From positions 682,001-746,000 of the forward strand of contig NZ_CP016617.1 of assembly GCF_002741015.1 (NCBI RefSeq): DNA of 64,000 nucleotides, in the 5' to 3' direction. The notes under the pieces are model-generated. The model ran no database searches. It saw nothing but the letters and a program-made list of their open reading frames with translations, and was not told the origin of the DNA. This document shows positions 27,213-37,140 of the stretch, in pieces; the first letter of the stretch is position 1, and each line of letters opens with the position of its first letter. This DNA comes from Microvirga ossetica. GTDB taxonomy: Bacteria > Pseudomonadota > Alphaproteobacteria > Rhizobiales > Beijerinckiaceae. The translations under genes and the position numbers were made by a program.

Positions 27213-27883
27213 TCGGAGGACGCTCAAAATCCCCAGCAATTTCAGCCCGGTCCGTCCTCTTGTGACGGTTCGCCGCTGACGGTTCGAGGTGGCGGGATCC
27301 CGATGTGGTTCCTTGGCTTTCATGCCGAAGGGAAGAATGGGTCCGCTGCTTTGGAGCTTCGCCGCCGATGCGCATGACTGCATCATGGTTCGGGGTCATT
27401 GGACCCACCGAATACAAGGCTGTGGCGCGATGACTCGGCGCCCGTGGCATGGCTCCGCTCTATCCTCGGTCGGTTTGACACGGCTGATCCCGTCGCGGGC
27501 AGATCGGCTGGGAATGCTCCGCATTCCGGTCCTGGACGCTTGGCCAAGGAGCAAGAAAGAGAGGCAGACCACGTCGCTCTTGACAACAAACGTCCCATAC
27601 AAGGAACCTGCGGAACAGTTGGGCGCCGCGCGTGGTGCGCTCATCTATGGGGATTTGGGCGCTTTGGATCGGGGACTGGATCGGCGTCGACGCGTCCAAG
27701 CCAGCGGAGTGGCGGCGATGAGCCGGAGCGGGGCATCATCGCCGTGGCCGAGTTGGCGCGACGGTGACCATTGATGCTCCATTCGCGGGGTATACGCCTC
27801 ATTCGGCCGAGTGCCCGGGTGGCTGGCGCAGGACCAACGGCGGTGACGAACAGCAGGGCGGCAGCGTCGTGGGGCCATCGGTT
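27213..27883. other. Non-coding stretch between IS110 and IS91-type genes
   Basis: 671 bp with overlapping ORFs on both strands but no recognisable protein or ribosome site. It must contain the right end of the IS110 element and the terminal (terIS-type) end of the IS91-like element. An IS110 guide RNA could also lie here. Confidence 0.4.
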
Positions 27884-29098
27884 TCATGAGGTGTCGACCC
27901 GGATCACAGCACTCGGGGACGATGGCCGGTGTATTGGCGAAGACCCGCGCGCGAACCGCTCGATGATGATCATGCGCCCGCCGCAGCAGGGACAGGGCTG
28001 CGTCAGGCATGGTGGAGCTGTGGCGCCAGTCGGGTCTGCGGTCACCGTTGCACAGGGCTCACGCGCACCAAGCAGCGCGCGGGCTCGCGTCAGGTTGGCG
28101 GCGCGTGAGCCGTGAGCGAAGAGGCCATAATGCCGGATGCGATGGAAGCCGCGCGGGAGCACGTGAAGCAGGAAGCGGCGGATGAACTCGTCGACAGCCA
28201 GCGTCATCGTCTTGCAGCGGGCGCGACCCTCAACCCGATAGTCCTTCCAGGTGAACGTCACGCCGCTGTCGTCGGCGCGGATCAGCCGGCTGTTCGAGAT
28301 CGCAACCCGGTGCGTGTAGCGGGCGAGGTAGGCCAGAACGGCCTCCGGTCCGGCAAACGGCCGCTTGGCATAGACGAACCACCTGATCTTGCGCAGACGA
28401 GCCAGGAAAGCTGCGAACGCTTTGGGACCGGTCAGATCCGCGTGGTCGCCGAAGAACCGCAGTTGCCCGGCCGCATAGGCCGTGGCGAGCTTCTCCAGGA
28501 TCAGCCGCCGGAACAGCTTTGAAAGGATCCGCACGGGCAGGAAGAAGTTCGGCCGGCATGCGATCCATCGCGTGCCGTCAGGGGACAGCCCACCGCCCGG
28601 CACGATCATGTGCACGTGCGGGTGATGCGTCATCGCCGAGCCCCAGGTGTGCAGCACGGCGGTGAGGCCGATCCGCGCCCCGAGATGCTTGGGATCGGCC
28701 GCGATGGTAAGGGTCGTCTCGGCCGCGGCCTTGAACAGGAGATCGTAGATCACGGCCTTGTTGGGAAAGGCGAGAGCGGCGAGAGCGGCTGGCAGTGTGA
28801 ACACCACGGGGAAGTAGGGCACGGGCAGCAGTTCGGCTTCGCGCTGTGCGAGCCAGTCCCGGGCCGCCGCGCCCTGGCATTTGGGGCAGTGCCGATTGCG
28901 GCAGGAGTTATAGGCGATGGTCGTGTACGTGCAGTCTGCGCAGCGCGCGACGTGCCCGCCGAGAGCCGCCGTGCGGCAGGTCTCGATTGCGCTCATCACC
29001 TTGAGCTGGCCGAGGCTCATATGCCCGGCATTGGCGCGGCGCCACGCCGGTCCATGGTCGCGGAAGATGTCCGCGACCTCCGGCCCTGGACGGGCCAA
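27884..29098 (-). CDS. IS91 family transposase (HUH, Y2)
   Basis: 404 aa. A zinc-ribbon N-terminus (HVARCADCTYTTIAYNSCRNRHCPKCQGAAARDWLAQREAELLPVPYFPVVFTLP) precedes the HUH motif (MTHHPHVHMIVPGGG) and the tyrosine motif (LAYLARYTHRVAISNSRL). The start is TTG 29098 with GGCGAGG before it; it gives the usual N-terminus MARPGPEVADIFRDHGPAWR. Catalyses rolling-circle transposition. A C-terminal CPCCGG pair is present. Confidence 0.9.
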   Translation of the reverse strand: MARPGPEVADIFRDHGPAWRRANAGHMSLGQLKVMSAIETCRTAALGGHVARCADCTYTTIAYNSCRNRHCPKCQGAAARDWLAQREAELLPVPYFPVVFTLPAALAALAFPNKAVIYDLLFKAAAETTLTIAADPKHLGARIGLTAVLHTWGSAMTHHPHVHMIVPGGGLSPDGTRWIACRPNFFLPVRILSKLFRRLILEKLATAYAAGQLRFFGDHADLTGPKAFAAFLARLRKIRWFVYAKRPFAGPEAVLAYLARYTHRVAISNSRLIRADDSGVTFTWKDYRVEGRARCKTMTLAVDEFIRRFLLHVLPRGFHRIRHYGLFAHGSRAANLTRARALLGAREPCATVTADPTGATAPPCLTQPCPCCGGRMIIIERFARGSSPIHRPSSPSAVIRVDTS

Positions 29099-29110
29099 GA
29101 CGACCTCGCC

Positions 29111-29986
29111 TTACGCGGGCGGCTGATGCTCCGGTCTCAGCAGGGTAAGCCGATCGAGTGGGCTCATGACGGCGCGGATCGTGGAGGTGGCGACACGGGT
29201 GTAGAGCGCAGTGGTCTCGAGTTTGGCATGCCCGAGCAGGACCTGGATCACGCGAATGTCGATGTTCTGTTCCAGCAGATGCGTGGCGAAGCTATGCCTG
29301 AGCGTGTGCGGGCTCACGCGCTTGGTGATCCCGGCCTGCTGCGCGGCCGCATGGAAGGCGCGGTTGAGCTGGCGCGTGGTGAGCGGGTTGACCGGGTTCT
29401 GGCCGGGAAAGAGCCAGACCAGGGGCCGCGCGATCCGCCACCAGTCGCGCAAGAGTTCGAGCAATTGCGGGGAGAGCATCGCATAGCGATCCTTGCGGCC
29501 CTTGCCCTGCTCGATGCGGATGAGCATGCGCTGAGAGTCGATATCGCAGACCTTGAGCGACACGACTTCCGACACCCGCAGCCCAGCGCCATAGGCCGCG
29601 CTCAGAGCTGCCTTGTACTTGGGGCCCGGGGCCGCCTCGAGAAGGCGAGCCACTTCCGCCGGGCTCAGGACGAGGGGTACTTTGCGCGGCTCGTGGACCA
29701 AGGTGAGACGCCGAGCCAGATCGATCCGATCGAGGGTGACGGTGAAGAAGAAGCGCAGGGCCGCGACCGCCGCGGTGCGGCTCGGTGGGGTCACGCCGCT
29801 TTCGGTCAGGTGCAACTGGAACTGCCGCACATCCTCAGGCGAGGCGGTCTCCGGCGAGCGGCCGAGGAAGGCCGCGAAGCGTCTGACCTGGCGGATGTAA
29901 TCAGTGCAGGTCTTCTCGACGAAATGGCGCACCGTCATGTCGTCGATCATGCGCTGGCGCAGCGGGCTGATGGCTGTCTCGGACAT
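29111..29986 (-). CDS. Tyrosine-type recombinase/integrase of IS91 element
   Basis: 291 aa. The SAM-like N-terminal domain is FVEKTCTDYIRQVRRFAAFLGRSPE. The catalytic domain has the first Arg in AAYGAGLRVSEVVSLKV, HTLRHSFATHLLEQN (H-x-x-R), the LLGH motif VIQVLLGHAKLETTALYTRV and the tyrosine nucleophile in TALYT. ATG 29986 follows a good spacing from GGAGCC; the frame is open to 30055. Partner of the Y2 transposase. Confidence 0.88.
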   Translation of the reverse strand: MSETAISPLRQRMIDDMTVRHFVEKTCTDYIRQVRRFAAFLGRSPETASPEDVRQFQLHLTESGVTPPSRTAAVAALRFFFTVTLDRIDLARRLTLVHEPRKVPLVLSPAEVARLLEAAPGPKYKAALSAAYGAGLRVSEVVSLKVCDIDSQRMLIRIEQGKGRKDRYAMLSPQLLELLRDWWRIARPLVWLFPGQNPVNPLTTRQLNRAFHAAAQQAGITKRVSPHTLRHSFATHLLEQNIDIRVIQVLLGHAKLETTALYTRVATSTIRAVMSPLDRLTLLRPEHQPPA

Positions 29987-30375
29987 CGAAGGCTCCTGTC
30001 GTGAGGTGGAGGCACCACACCCCTCGATCCTCAAGACAGGACCCAGCCCTGTCATCGTGTGCCGTTCAGCGGGTTACCGCCCCCAAGCCATGGCACCGCC
30101 CCAGCCGCAGTGCCCTCCCGCGCGAGCGGGTTCGTTCTCTGGCCCAGAGCGGAGGCAAGCCGAACTTCCGCCCTGAGGTCGAATGCAGTCGTTCGTGCCA
30201 AGCGCTGTAGGTCGAGTTGCGGGAAGAACTTTTGGTACACAAAGCTGGTCCAAAGCATGTTTTGCCCCCAGCCTATCTCTTTGTTTTTCTTGAATACTGC
30301 GCCATGTGGTTCTCCTTCCCTCGGCTCCATTACGGCTCCGATTGGACGCATGGGCGCCTGACGTTTTGCTGGAAC

Positions 30376-30591
30376 ATGAAGAAACGGATTGTCGGCTTTC
30401 ACCTTGACGAAGAACAGCACTGGGTTGCTGAACTTGAATGTGGCCACAACCAACATGTCCGCCATAATCCGCCTTGGACCAATCGTCCGTGGGTGATTAC
30501 AGAGGAAGGCCGCGAGAGGGCGCTAGGCCACGAGCTGAACTGCAAGAAGTGCGACGTCGGGGCGCCACCGGACCGGAGTGATCTGCATTAA
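30376..30591 (+). CDS. DUF3565 domain protein
   Basis: 71 aa: MKKRIVGFHLDEEQHWVAELECGHNQHVRHNPPWTNRPWVITEEGRERALGHELNCKKCD. The conserved cysteine/histidine pattern (ECGH...CKKC) suggests a small metal-binding protein. The family is widespread in Proteobacteria with no known function. The start ATG 30376 was chosen because it begins the domain; an open frame continues upstream to 30217. It lies between the IS91-type element and the defence cassette. Confidence 0.75.
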   Translation: MKKRIVGFHLDEEQHWVAELECGHNQHVRHNPPWTNRPWVITEEGRERALGHELNCKKCDVGAPPDRSDLH

Positions 30592-30600
30592 TGCCTCAGC

Positions 30601-30695
30601 TGGCACAGAGCCGAAGTACACCAAGCGTCCGCAGGCGTGGGGTCAGCAGACCTTTACACGGTCACGCTTAACGGCTCAGTTTGACCCGCACCGGA
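30601..30695 (+). repeat. Degenerate dispersed repeat, copy E1
   Basis: Starts TGGCACAGAGCCGAAGTAC and ends near TTTGACCCGCACCGGAC. It resembles the segment at 50899-50990 and shares the TGGCAC...TTGACC frame with the other repeats. The 374-bp gap to the helicase gene holds no gene that I can support. Confidence 0.45.
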
Positions 30696-30965
30696 CGTTT
30701 GGCCGACGCCGGGAAGCGGACCATCGTTGATCTGACAAAACTCGAACACTTCGGCCTAATCCGAATGCTTTGATCGGCGATGGAACACCAGTGCGCAGTC
30801 GCGCACCCTGCAGCGGTATTCTACTCCGCATCTGATCGAAGCTGAGGATAAGTCGCACGGGCACTACCACCTCACGGACCATCCCTGATATGTTTGTTCC
30901 GTCGCCGACTTCGCCTTGAGGACCAGCCCGGCGGCGCGAGCTAAGCGAAGCCCAGAGACGATCGA

Positions 30966-33900
30966 GTGGGAAACCGTTCTCGCCAACCTCCGCCGCAATC
31001 CTTGGAAGGCCGCTTCAGGTTCGCCGAGGATTCTGTTCGGGTCCAAGGAGGGCCCCTCGAATCCCGTCTTCGACCTGCTAGGGACATCGAGACCGGGGAG
31101 CAGTATCTCGTCAGGTTATTCCCGAAGACCGGCACGGCCATCGACGAGGATCTCCGTAGGCTCGTCGACGGTGGCCTGCGCCGCATTCGCCGCGTCCTCT
31201 CTTCGCGACGGGCTAGGGACGTTCTCGTTGAGGTTATTGAGGTCGTCGAGGACAAGCATGAGCTCGGCATCGTCATGCTCGATCCCGGGGCTCCGTTGCT
31301 CGGCTCGCCGCGGAGGGCACAGGCGAGGCGCCAATTTTGCATGACGAACGGCGGCCGCCGGGATTTTTGGCGGAACGTATCCCGGGTGGTCGAGGCCCTC
31401 ACGTATTGCCACGACGCTGGCATCGTTCACGGCGCCATCGACGAGCTTGCAATCTTCGCCGGCGACGACCAGGCGCCGAGCTATCGGCTGGGCGGCTATG
31501 AGGCCTGCGTACACATCACGGACGATGATCTGGTTCCCTCTGGGATGGCCTTGCGGACATCGAACTCCATCTCTTTCCGTCAGGATCTGGCCGACCTGGC
31601 GAGGGTCGTCCGCTCGGTCCTCGGGCTCGGGGCGCCGGATGCCCCCGTCTTGACGAGCATCGAGCAGCGCATTTTGGCCAGGATGGCCGACCCGCCGCAC
31701 TATCAGCTCTACGACGCTCACGTAGCCTTAGAAGATCTGACCGAAGTCGTCGAGGAGCTCGATCGGCTGGGCGCGAGCGTTGAAGGCGAGCTGGTGCTCT
31801 ACCCCGTGAAAGAGGTCCTGAGAAGCGACCTTCCGTCGTTGGCCTCCGGCGCAATCTTGGCGGACGACACGGATGCGTTCATGCGGTTCGTCGCGGACGA
31901 CCTGCTCAGGCCGGACACGCGCGCGGTCGTCGACGATGCGCGCACGGTCCGACTCGTGACCGATCTCGCAACGTACAGGGTCGAAATTGTCGATAGCCGG
32001 ATCGGCATGATCGTGCGTGGCGCGAAGCGGCGGCCTCAAGACGCCATCGCAGATGCGTTCGAAATCAAACGGCGGGTCTATCTCGCAAGGAATCACGGCG
32101 CGGCAGCCGAGCGTGTCCGAAGGCTCGGCAACGGCGCTCTGTCCTGGGCCGGTCTGGGGCAGGCACGATCCGTTGTGGCGATGTTCGATGACCCCCCTTC
32201 GTGGCATGCGCTGATCCTGCTTGAGGCGTTCTCCTTGCTGAAGCAGCAGTTACGGACGTTCCCGGTCGATGTTTTGACGCCTCCCCAAGGCCGATCCGAA
32301 CTCGTGTGGATCGCGCCCCGGAGCGACGCGGATGTAGAAGCGAGGCGGAAGCGGTTGAAGCTGCCGTCGCCGGCGGTCGCCCTCGCACGGGAGATGGACA
32401 ACGACGAGGGGCGTCCGGATTGGACCGTCTCGTTCAGCGACACGTTGGGTCGGCCGAAGGAGCGTCTTCCCGAACTCGCGTTGGAGCAGATTGCGGAGGT
32501 CGGAGGCCGGCGTGCCTACGGGTTCAGGTCGAGCGAACCCGTCTTAGCGGAGAAACTTCTCTTCCTCCGTCCCCGCACTGATACGGGCACCGAGAGCGCG
32601 ATCCGTCGCCGGCTGCAGAACGTCGTGGCCGCGAGGGCAAACGTCGAGCTTCTGAGGGCCCTCGACGATCCTGCGACCGTTGCGATGGAAGACGCCCTGC
32701 GGATGGTCGCGGCGCCCGACGATCCGCCCGACGGTCTCGACGACTCCAAGAAAGAGGCTTGGAAGGCCATTGCCGCAGGTCGCTCAATCAACGTGGTCGT
32801 CGGGCCGCCTGGTGTCGGCAAAACCTATCTCGTCGCGCAATTGATCGGAAGCATCCTTGTCCGGACGCCGAGCGCCCGCATCCTGGTCTCGTCTCAGAAC
32901 CACGAGACGCTCATCTCGTTGGAGCACGAGCTGAAGGCAGTTTTGGCGCCGCTCGGGAAGATCGTCGTGCGCGTGCAAAAGTCCGACATCGAGGCTGACG
33001 CGACCCTCCTGAGGCGGACTTCGCAGGAGTTCCTGGAGGCGGTGTCACGCGCCGATATGTCCGGGCCGCTCGTCAATCCGTATCGCGAGATCCGGGAGGC
33101 GTTGCGACCGACCGACGAGGCCGAGCGAGCCGTCGCCGAGCGCGTCCTGCGCGACACCGACAGCCTGCTCCTGCGGTCGTCCGACGTGACGCTCGCGACG
33201 ACCTCGTCGCCGTTCATCGAGGACATGATCGCCGATGGCGAGCAGTTCGATTGGGTCTTCGTCGAAGAGGCAGCCCGTGCCAACGGAGCCGAGCTGATCG
33301 GAGCGCTCCTCCTCGGCAATCGACGCGTAATGATCGGTGACCATCGCCAGTTGTCGCCTTTCGAAGCGAAGGAGCGGAAGAGGTTCTTCGAACCGTTCCG
33401 TGCGGAGGAGTTGCTCAAGGATGGAGCGGAGCGTCTCGCGTCCATCCCCGACCTCCCACCCGAGGTCGATGCGACGCTCGAACGCCTGAAGACAGACGGG
33501 ACACTGCTGATCGACGTGCTCGCGGCTGCCACCCGCCTGGAGGAACCGTTTTGCTCCATTGCCGAGCGGGAGAAAGAACGCGAGGCCGAGGCGGGTCGTC
33601 CGAGTTCCATTGCAAAGACGCTGCGGGAACAGAGCCGCATGCATCCGACGATCTGTCGGGTTGTCTCCAAAACCTTCTACGACGGCGACCTTGTCCCGTC
33701 CGACCGGGTAAAGGGGCGGAAGGCGACGGTTGGCTCGCAGGCCGGTTTCCCCGCGTCGCCGATCGTCGTGCTCGACCTCCCCCCGCTCGGCACGTCCAAG
33801 GTTAGATCGTTCGAAAAGCGGAACAGGAAGGCACTGTCGAACCCCTCTGAGGCCGCGGCCCTGGTTGACGCGCTCATGGGCGTATGTCCCTCGGCCGGCC

Positions 33901-34385
33901 CGGACGAAAAGCCGCCAAGCCTCGTCGTGCTGGCGACCTATACCGGACAAGTCAAACTTCTCGAAAGTCTAATAATGCCGAAGGTGGACGCCGAGGGGCG
34001 GCTCCGCGGTTTCGTGTCACCGCGCGGCGACGGACGTTTCGTCTACACGAGCGACAGCTTCCAGGGCGGCGAGGCGGACGTCGTCCTGGCAAGCCTGGTG
34101 CGCAACAACGTGATGGTCGGCAAGCCGGCGCTAGGATTCCTCAGCAACCCGCAGCGTCTGAATGTCCTCCTTAGCCGGGCGAAGCAGAAGCTCGTTGTCG
34201 CGACGAGCCTCCGGTTCCTCTCGGACGTCGTGGACGGCACCGATCCCGACCGGGCGGGGGGAGACCTGGGCTTCATCCGCACGCTGGTCGGGGAATTGCG
34301 CGGGCTGACCGGCGAGCGGGTCGATGGCGGACCTCACGGTGTGACGATCCTGGCACGGGACGAGCGCGGGAAGAGCGTCCGATGA
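30966..34385 (+). CDS. mkoA: Pseudokinase-SF1 helicase fusion, MkoA-like (type I Mokosh anti-phage system)
   Basis: 1139 aa. Residues about 20-260 have a protein-kinase outline (YLVRLFPKTGT for the lysine strand; VEALTYCHDAGIVHGAIDELAIF for the catalytic loop; RQDLADLARVVRSVLGL). The HRD Asp is Ala (HGAID) and no DFG is seen, so the kinase is probably inactive. The C-terminal half is an Upf1/COG1112-type SF1 helicase. It has Walker A GPPGVGKT (about 613), Walker B-like WVFVEEAARA (about 762), GDHRQLSP (about 790), EQSRMHPTIC (about 888), DSFQGGEADVV (about 1030) and RLNVLLSRAK (about 1063). Starts at GTG 30966 and ends with an ATGA overlap with the PLD gene. Known type I Mokosh systems pair such a helicase with a PLD protein. 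The assignment is by domain layout, not by search. Confidence 0.75.
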   Translation: MGNRSRQPPPQSLEGRFRFAEDSVRVQGGPLESRLRPARDIETGEQYLVRLFPKTGTAIDEDLRRLVDGGLRRIRRVLSSRRARDVLVEVIEVVEDKHELGIVMLDPGAPLLGSPRRAQARRQFCMTNGGRRDFWRNVSRVVEALTYCHDAGIVHGAIDELAIFAGDDQAPSYRLGGYEACVHITDDDLVPSGMALRTSNSISFRQDLADLARVVRSVLGLGAPDAPVLTSIEQRILARMADPPHYQLYDAHVALEDLTEVVEELDRLGASVEGELVLYPVKEVLRSDLPSLASGAILADDTDAFMRFVADDLLRPDTRAVVDDARTVRLVTDLATYRVEIVDSRIGMIVRGAKRRPQDAIADAFEIKRRVYLARNHGAAAERVRRLGNGALSWAGLGQARSVVAMFDDPPSWHALILLEAFSLLKQQLRTFPVDVLTPPQGRSELVWIAPRSDADVEARRKRLKLPSPAVALAREMDNDEGRPDWTVSFSDTLGRPKERLPELALEQIAEVGGRRAYGFRSSEPVLAEKLLFLRPRTDTGTESAIRRRLQNVVAARANVELLRALDDPATVAMEDALRMVAAPDDPPDGLDDSKKEAWKAIAAGRSINVVVGPPGVGKTYLVAQLIGSILVRTPSARILVSSQNHETLISLEHELKAVLAPLGKIVVRVQKSDIEADATLLRRTSQEFLEAVSRADMSGPLVNPYREIREALRPTDEAERAVAERVLRDTDSLLLRSSDVTLATTSSPFIEDMIADGEQFDWVFVEEAARANGAELIGALLLGNRRVMIGDHRQLSPFEAKERKRFFEPFRAEELLKDGAERLASIPDLPPEVDATLERLKTDGTLLIDVLAAATRLEEPFCSIAEREKEREAEAGRPSSIAKTLREQSRMHPTICRVVSKTFYDGDLVPSDRVKGRKATVGSQAGFPASPIVVLDLPPLGTSKVRSFEKRNRKALSNPSEAAALVDALMGVCPSAGPDEKPPSLVVLATYTGQVKLLESLIMPKVDAEGRLRGFVSPRGDGRFVYTSDSFQGGEADVVLASLVRNNVMVGKPALGFLSNPQRLNVLLSRAKQKLVVATSLRFLSDVVDGTDPDRAGGDLGFIRTLVGELRGLTGERVDGGPHGVTILARDERGKSVR

Positions 34386-36140
34386 CGATATACATAGCGG
34401 CGTGGCACTATCGGGCCCGCGTCATCGTCCAGAGGACCTGGGGTTGGAGCCCGGTGGAGGAGCTCGTGCTCCTGCATCTCGACGAGGCCCCGGGCACGAT
34501 GGAGTCGGTGAAGGCTCGACTGGGCCTGAACGCCCAGGTCGTAGGTGCGACCCTGTCGCGCCTGATGCGATTTGGTCTGGTGGAGTTGCGGACCTCCCCC
34601 GTCCCGTTGCTGTCCACCAGTGCGTTGGGTCGGCAATTCATCCGCTCGGGACAACCCCTTCCGGAACGGACTGTCGACCGCGAGATTCCGGTGAACCTCG
34701 TCTACGAGCGTGTCGGCCGGTCGGTGTTTCGGCGGCGGGACGTGGACTTAATACCAGAGCGCGACGTCGGTCCCATCGACTATGCAGTGAGGTTCACCAG
34801 GGACGAGCCGGACGAGACCGACGAGACGATGGCTCTTCGGGTTGGCCGTTTCATGGCGGGGACGCTGCGGCCGGGCGAATGGCTGCGCGGCGTCCGTGCC
34901 GTCAACTCGGTCCTGCGACGTGGTTATCTCAGGATCGAGCTGAACAACGCGCGAAACGGGTGTTTCCCAAGGGTGCGAGCGACGAACTCGTCGGCGCCCT
35001 ACGTGCGACCCTTAAGACCGGCCTCCCGCCTCTACTCGCCTCCGAGCCACAGGCGTCTGTGCTTCCGATCGAGACGGAATTCGACGCCGACGGGTTCCTT
35101 ATAGGGTCGGCCGACCACGTCGACCGGTTCGTCGAGATCGTCGACCGCGCGGAGCAGGACGTGTTTGTCCTCTCGACGTTCATCGCGGCGCAAGCCGACG
35201 AGAAGGGGCGGGAACAGCGCGACCGCATCCTCGACGCCCTAGACAGGGCCATTAAACGCGGTGTCCGTTGCCACCTGTTCTTCGGGACGTCGCTCGACGA
35301 GCATGCCAAGCACGCGCACGCTATGGAGGAGATCCGGGTCAGGCTGTCGGCCGGGGGGCTCACCCGCGGATACCTTCAGGTGCATCGCGATCCCGTGAGG
35401 AGCCATGCCAAGATCCTGGCTGCCGACGACGGACGCGGCGGGGCCGTCGTCGTGATTGGTTCGTGCAACTGGCTGTCGTCCCCGTTCTCGGCTGTGGAGG
35501 TATCGGTGGTCCTGAGGGCGAGCGGAGCCGCGGCCGCGGCCTCGACGTCCTGCGCTCGATTTTGGCGCCTCTCCCGGATGCCAGTCGATCCCGGGAGAAC
35601 CTGCGCTTCATGGCGGCCGAGTTGCGCCGTTCCTCGGAAGACGCCAGACTTCGCCGAACGCCGCCCTCCGGCCTTGCGAAGGCGCGTCTTTCCGTCGTTT
35701 ACGCCGCCGATCACGAGCCGCTGCTCCGGAAGGCGGCTCACGATGCCGAGAGACGCTTCGTCTGCTGCACGCACAGGCTCGGCGCTCCGATGGTCCCGGC
35801 CTTGTTCATGCCGGCGGAAGTGGCGGGCCGTCGTCTGAACGATGTCAGGGTCCTCTACTCGCGCCAGACCGGGCCGGTGAAACGCCGCCACGTGTCCGAG
35901 CAGCGCGAGCGTCTCCATGGTTTGGTCGACGTGATCGGGGTGCGAGAGCCGCAGCTCCACTGTAAGTTCTTATTGTGGGACGACGACCATGTAGTGGTGA
36001 GCACGATGAATTGGGGTTCGCAATCGGGCAGGACCGACCATCCCTTGGACGAGATCGGCATCCACCTAGAAGGTCCAGGGCTAGCCGCGAGGCTCCTCGA
36101 ACGGATCGAGCGGCTGCTGCCGCAGGTTTCCGATCGCTAG
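34382..36140 (+). pseudogene. mkoB: Winged-helix PLD-family nuclease, MkoB-like, two frameshifts
   Basis: Starts with the ATGA overlap. The N-terminus contains a winged helix (VEELVLLHLDEAPGTMESVKARLGLNAQVVGATLSRLMRFGLVELR). Two HKD motifs follow: SHAKILAADDG...GSCNW (about 35400-35470) and LHCKFLLWDDDHVVVSTMNW (about 35953-36010), the bipartite active site of phospholipase D-type nucleases. The protein is spread over three frames. Single-base losses near 34955 (ACGCGCGAAACG) and near 35530 (GCCGCGGCCGCGGCC) must be repaired to read it through. If real, the effector is dead; if they are assembly errors, the cassette is intact. Expected length after repair is about 586 aa. Confidence 0.72.
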
Positions 36141-36672
36141 ATACCTTCTGCGGTCGTGGGCAGGTCACCTGTGTGAAGCAGGGCTCCATGGCAGCCAACC
36201 TGAGCGGGTACCGTCCTCCTCGTCGAGGATAACTACTCGCATTGGCGATGGATAGAGCGGCAGGGAACGACGGCTCCTGGCACGCCTGAGACCGAAGCTC
36301 GAAGGCAGCAGTTCTCATCGAACCGGACGTTCTCAACGCGCAGGGAATCTCGGTTCCTGACCCACTCCGGACCATCCTGAGATTGGGACACATGGCTGTC
36401 GGAGCGACTGATCCGATTGGATGCGAAATTGTTGGCAGTCATCTCAGCCGCTAAGAAGCGCCTTCCACTCCCGGATTTGCCGATCAGAGCAGGAGCGCGG
36501 CGGATCTCCGAAGAGACGCTAATAGCCGATACCAGCCTTGGGATTCAGCGTCCAAGACCCCGCGGTCAGCGGGACCTCAGGTGAGGTCTCGTCCTCGATC
36601 ATCCAGAGGCTCACAGGCGTGCCGTCGCGCGGCGCAGTGGCAGCCGAGGCTCATAGTCGTTCTCGACTGAGT
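36141..36672. other. Intergenic region after the defence cassette
   Basis: 532 bp with no supportable gene. Short ORFs lack ribosome sites and known motifs. No strong terminator or direct repeat is visible that would mark the cassette border. Confidence 0.45.
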
Positions 36673-36936
36673 TTAGACGGAGGCCAGACGCCATTGATTA
36701 CAAATCGCAGAGGCGGCGGCGAACAAGGCTGCGCTTGTGAGGGCGGCGGCTGTGATTTCCGCGAGGATCTGGGCAAATGGCTCAACCTCGCTCATGTTAT
36801 GAGAGATGGCTTCGTTTATCTCGTGCGCGCAGCCTAAGGCGACGCCGATAAGTGCGCCAGTGAGTGCCAACAGCTCGGTATCCCACTTCTTGCTGGCAGT
36901 TGGTTTGTCGGAGTAACCGTCGAGAGTGCGAGACAA
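36673..36936 (-). CDS. Small membrane protein, hypothetical
   Basis: 87 aa from TTG 36936 with GGAGGG upstream; the open frame extends further to 37071. It has two hydrophobic segments, LLALTGALIGVALGCA and ITAAALTSAALFAAASAI, joined by a charged loop (HEINEAISHNMSEVEPFAQ), suggesting a two-pass inner-membrane protein. Not a family I recognise. Position downstream of and opposite to the PLD gene gives no functional hint. Confidence 0.5.
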   Translation of the reverse strand: MSRTLDGYSDKPTASKKWDTELLALTGALIGVALGCAHEINEAISHNMSEVEPFAQILAEITAAALTSAALFAAASAICNQWRLASV

Positions 36937-37140
36937 GGCAGACCCTCCGGTGGACACCCTAGGCCGCTTCAACTGCTGGCCACTTCGCCTTGTTCCCGCA
37001 AGGATATTAAGAGGTACGCCCTGCTCCAGGTCGATCCGGTGCCGGATCGTTCGCGCGCAGTCGTCGTGCACGGCGCGGAGACCGTTCTGGCCGCGTCGAT
37101 TTCGTGTCTCATCCGGTCAAGCAAACTCCGCACTGAAATC

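Larger units (their letters stand above)
27884..29986 (-). mobile_element. IS91-type element core: tyrosine recombinase plus HUH/Y2 transposase
   Basis: Two genes in one transcription unit, the recombinase (29111-29986) and then the Y2 transposase (27884-29098), 12 bp apart. This pairing is characteristic of a subgroup of IS91 elements that move by rolling-circle transposition. Exact ends were not determined, so the true element extends somewhat beyond these coordinates. Confidence 0.75.

Noticed and set aside
27289..27774. 161-aa plus-strand ORF between IS110 and IS91 genes
   Set aside because: No ribosome site, no domain and unusual composition; it overlaps competing ORFs on the other strand.
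28610..30004. 464-aa plus-strand ORF across the IS91-type genes
   Set aside because: Shadow of the transposase and integrase on the minus strand.
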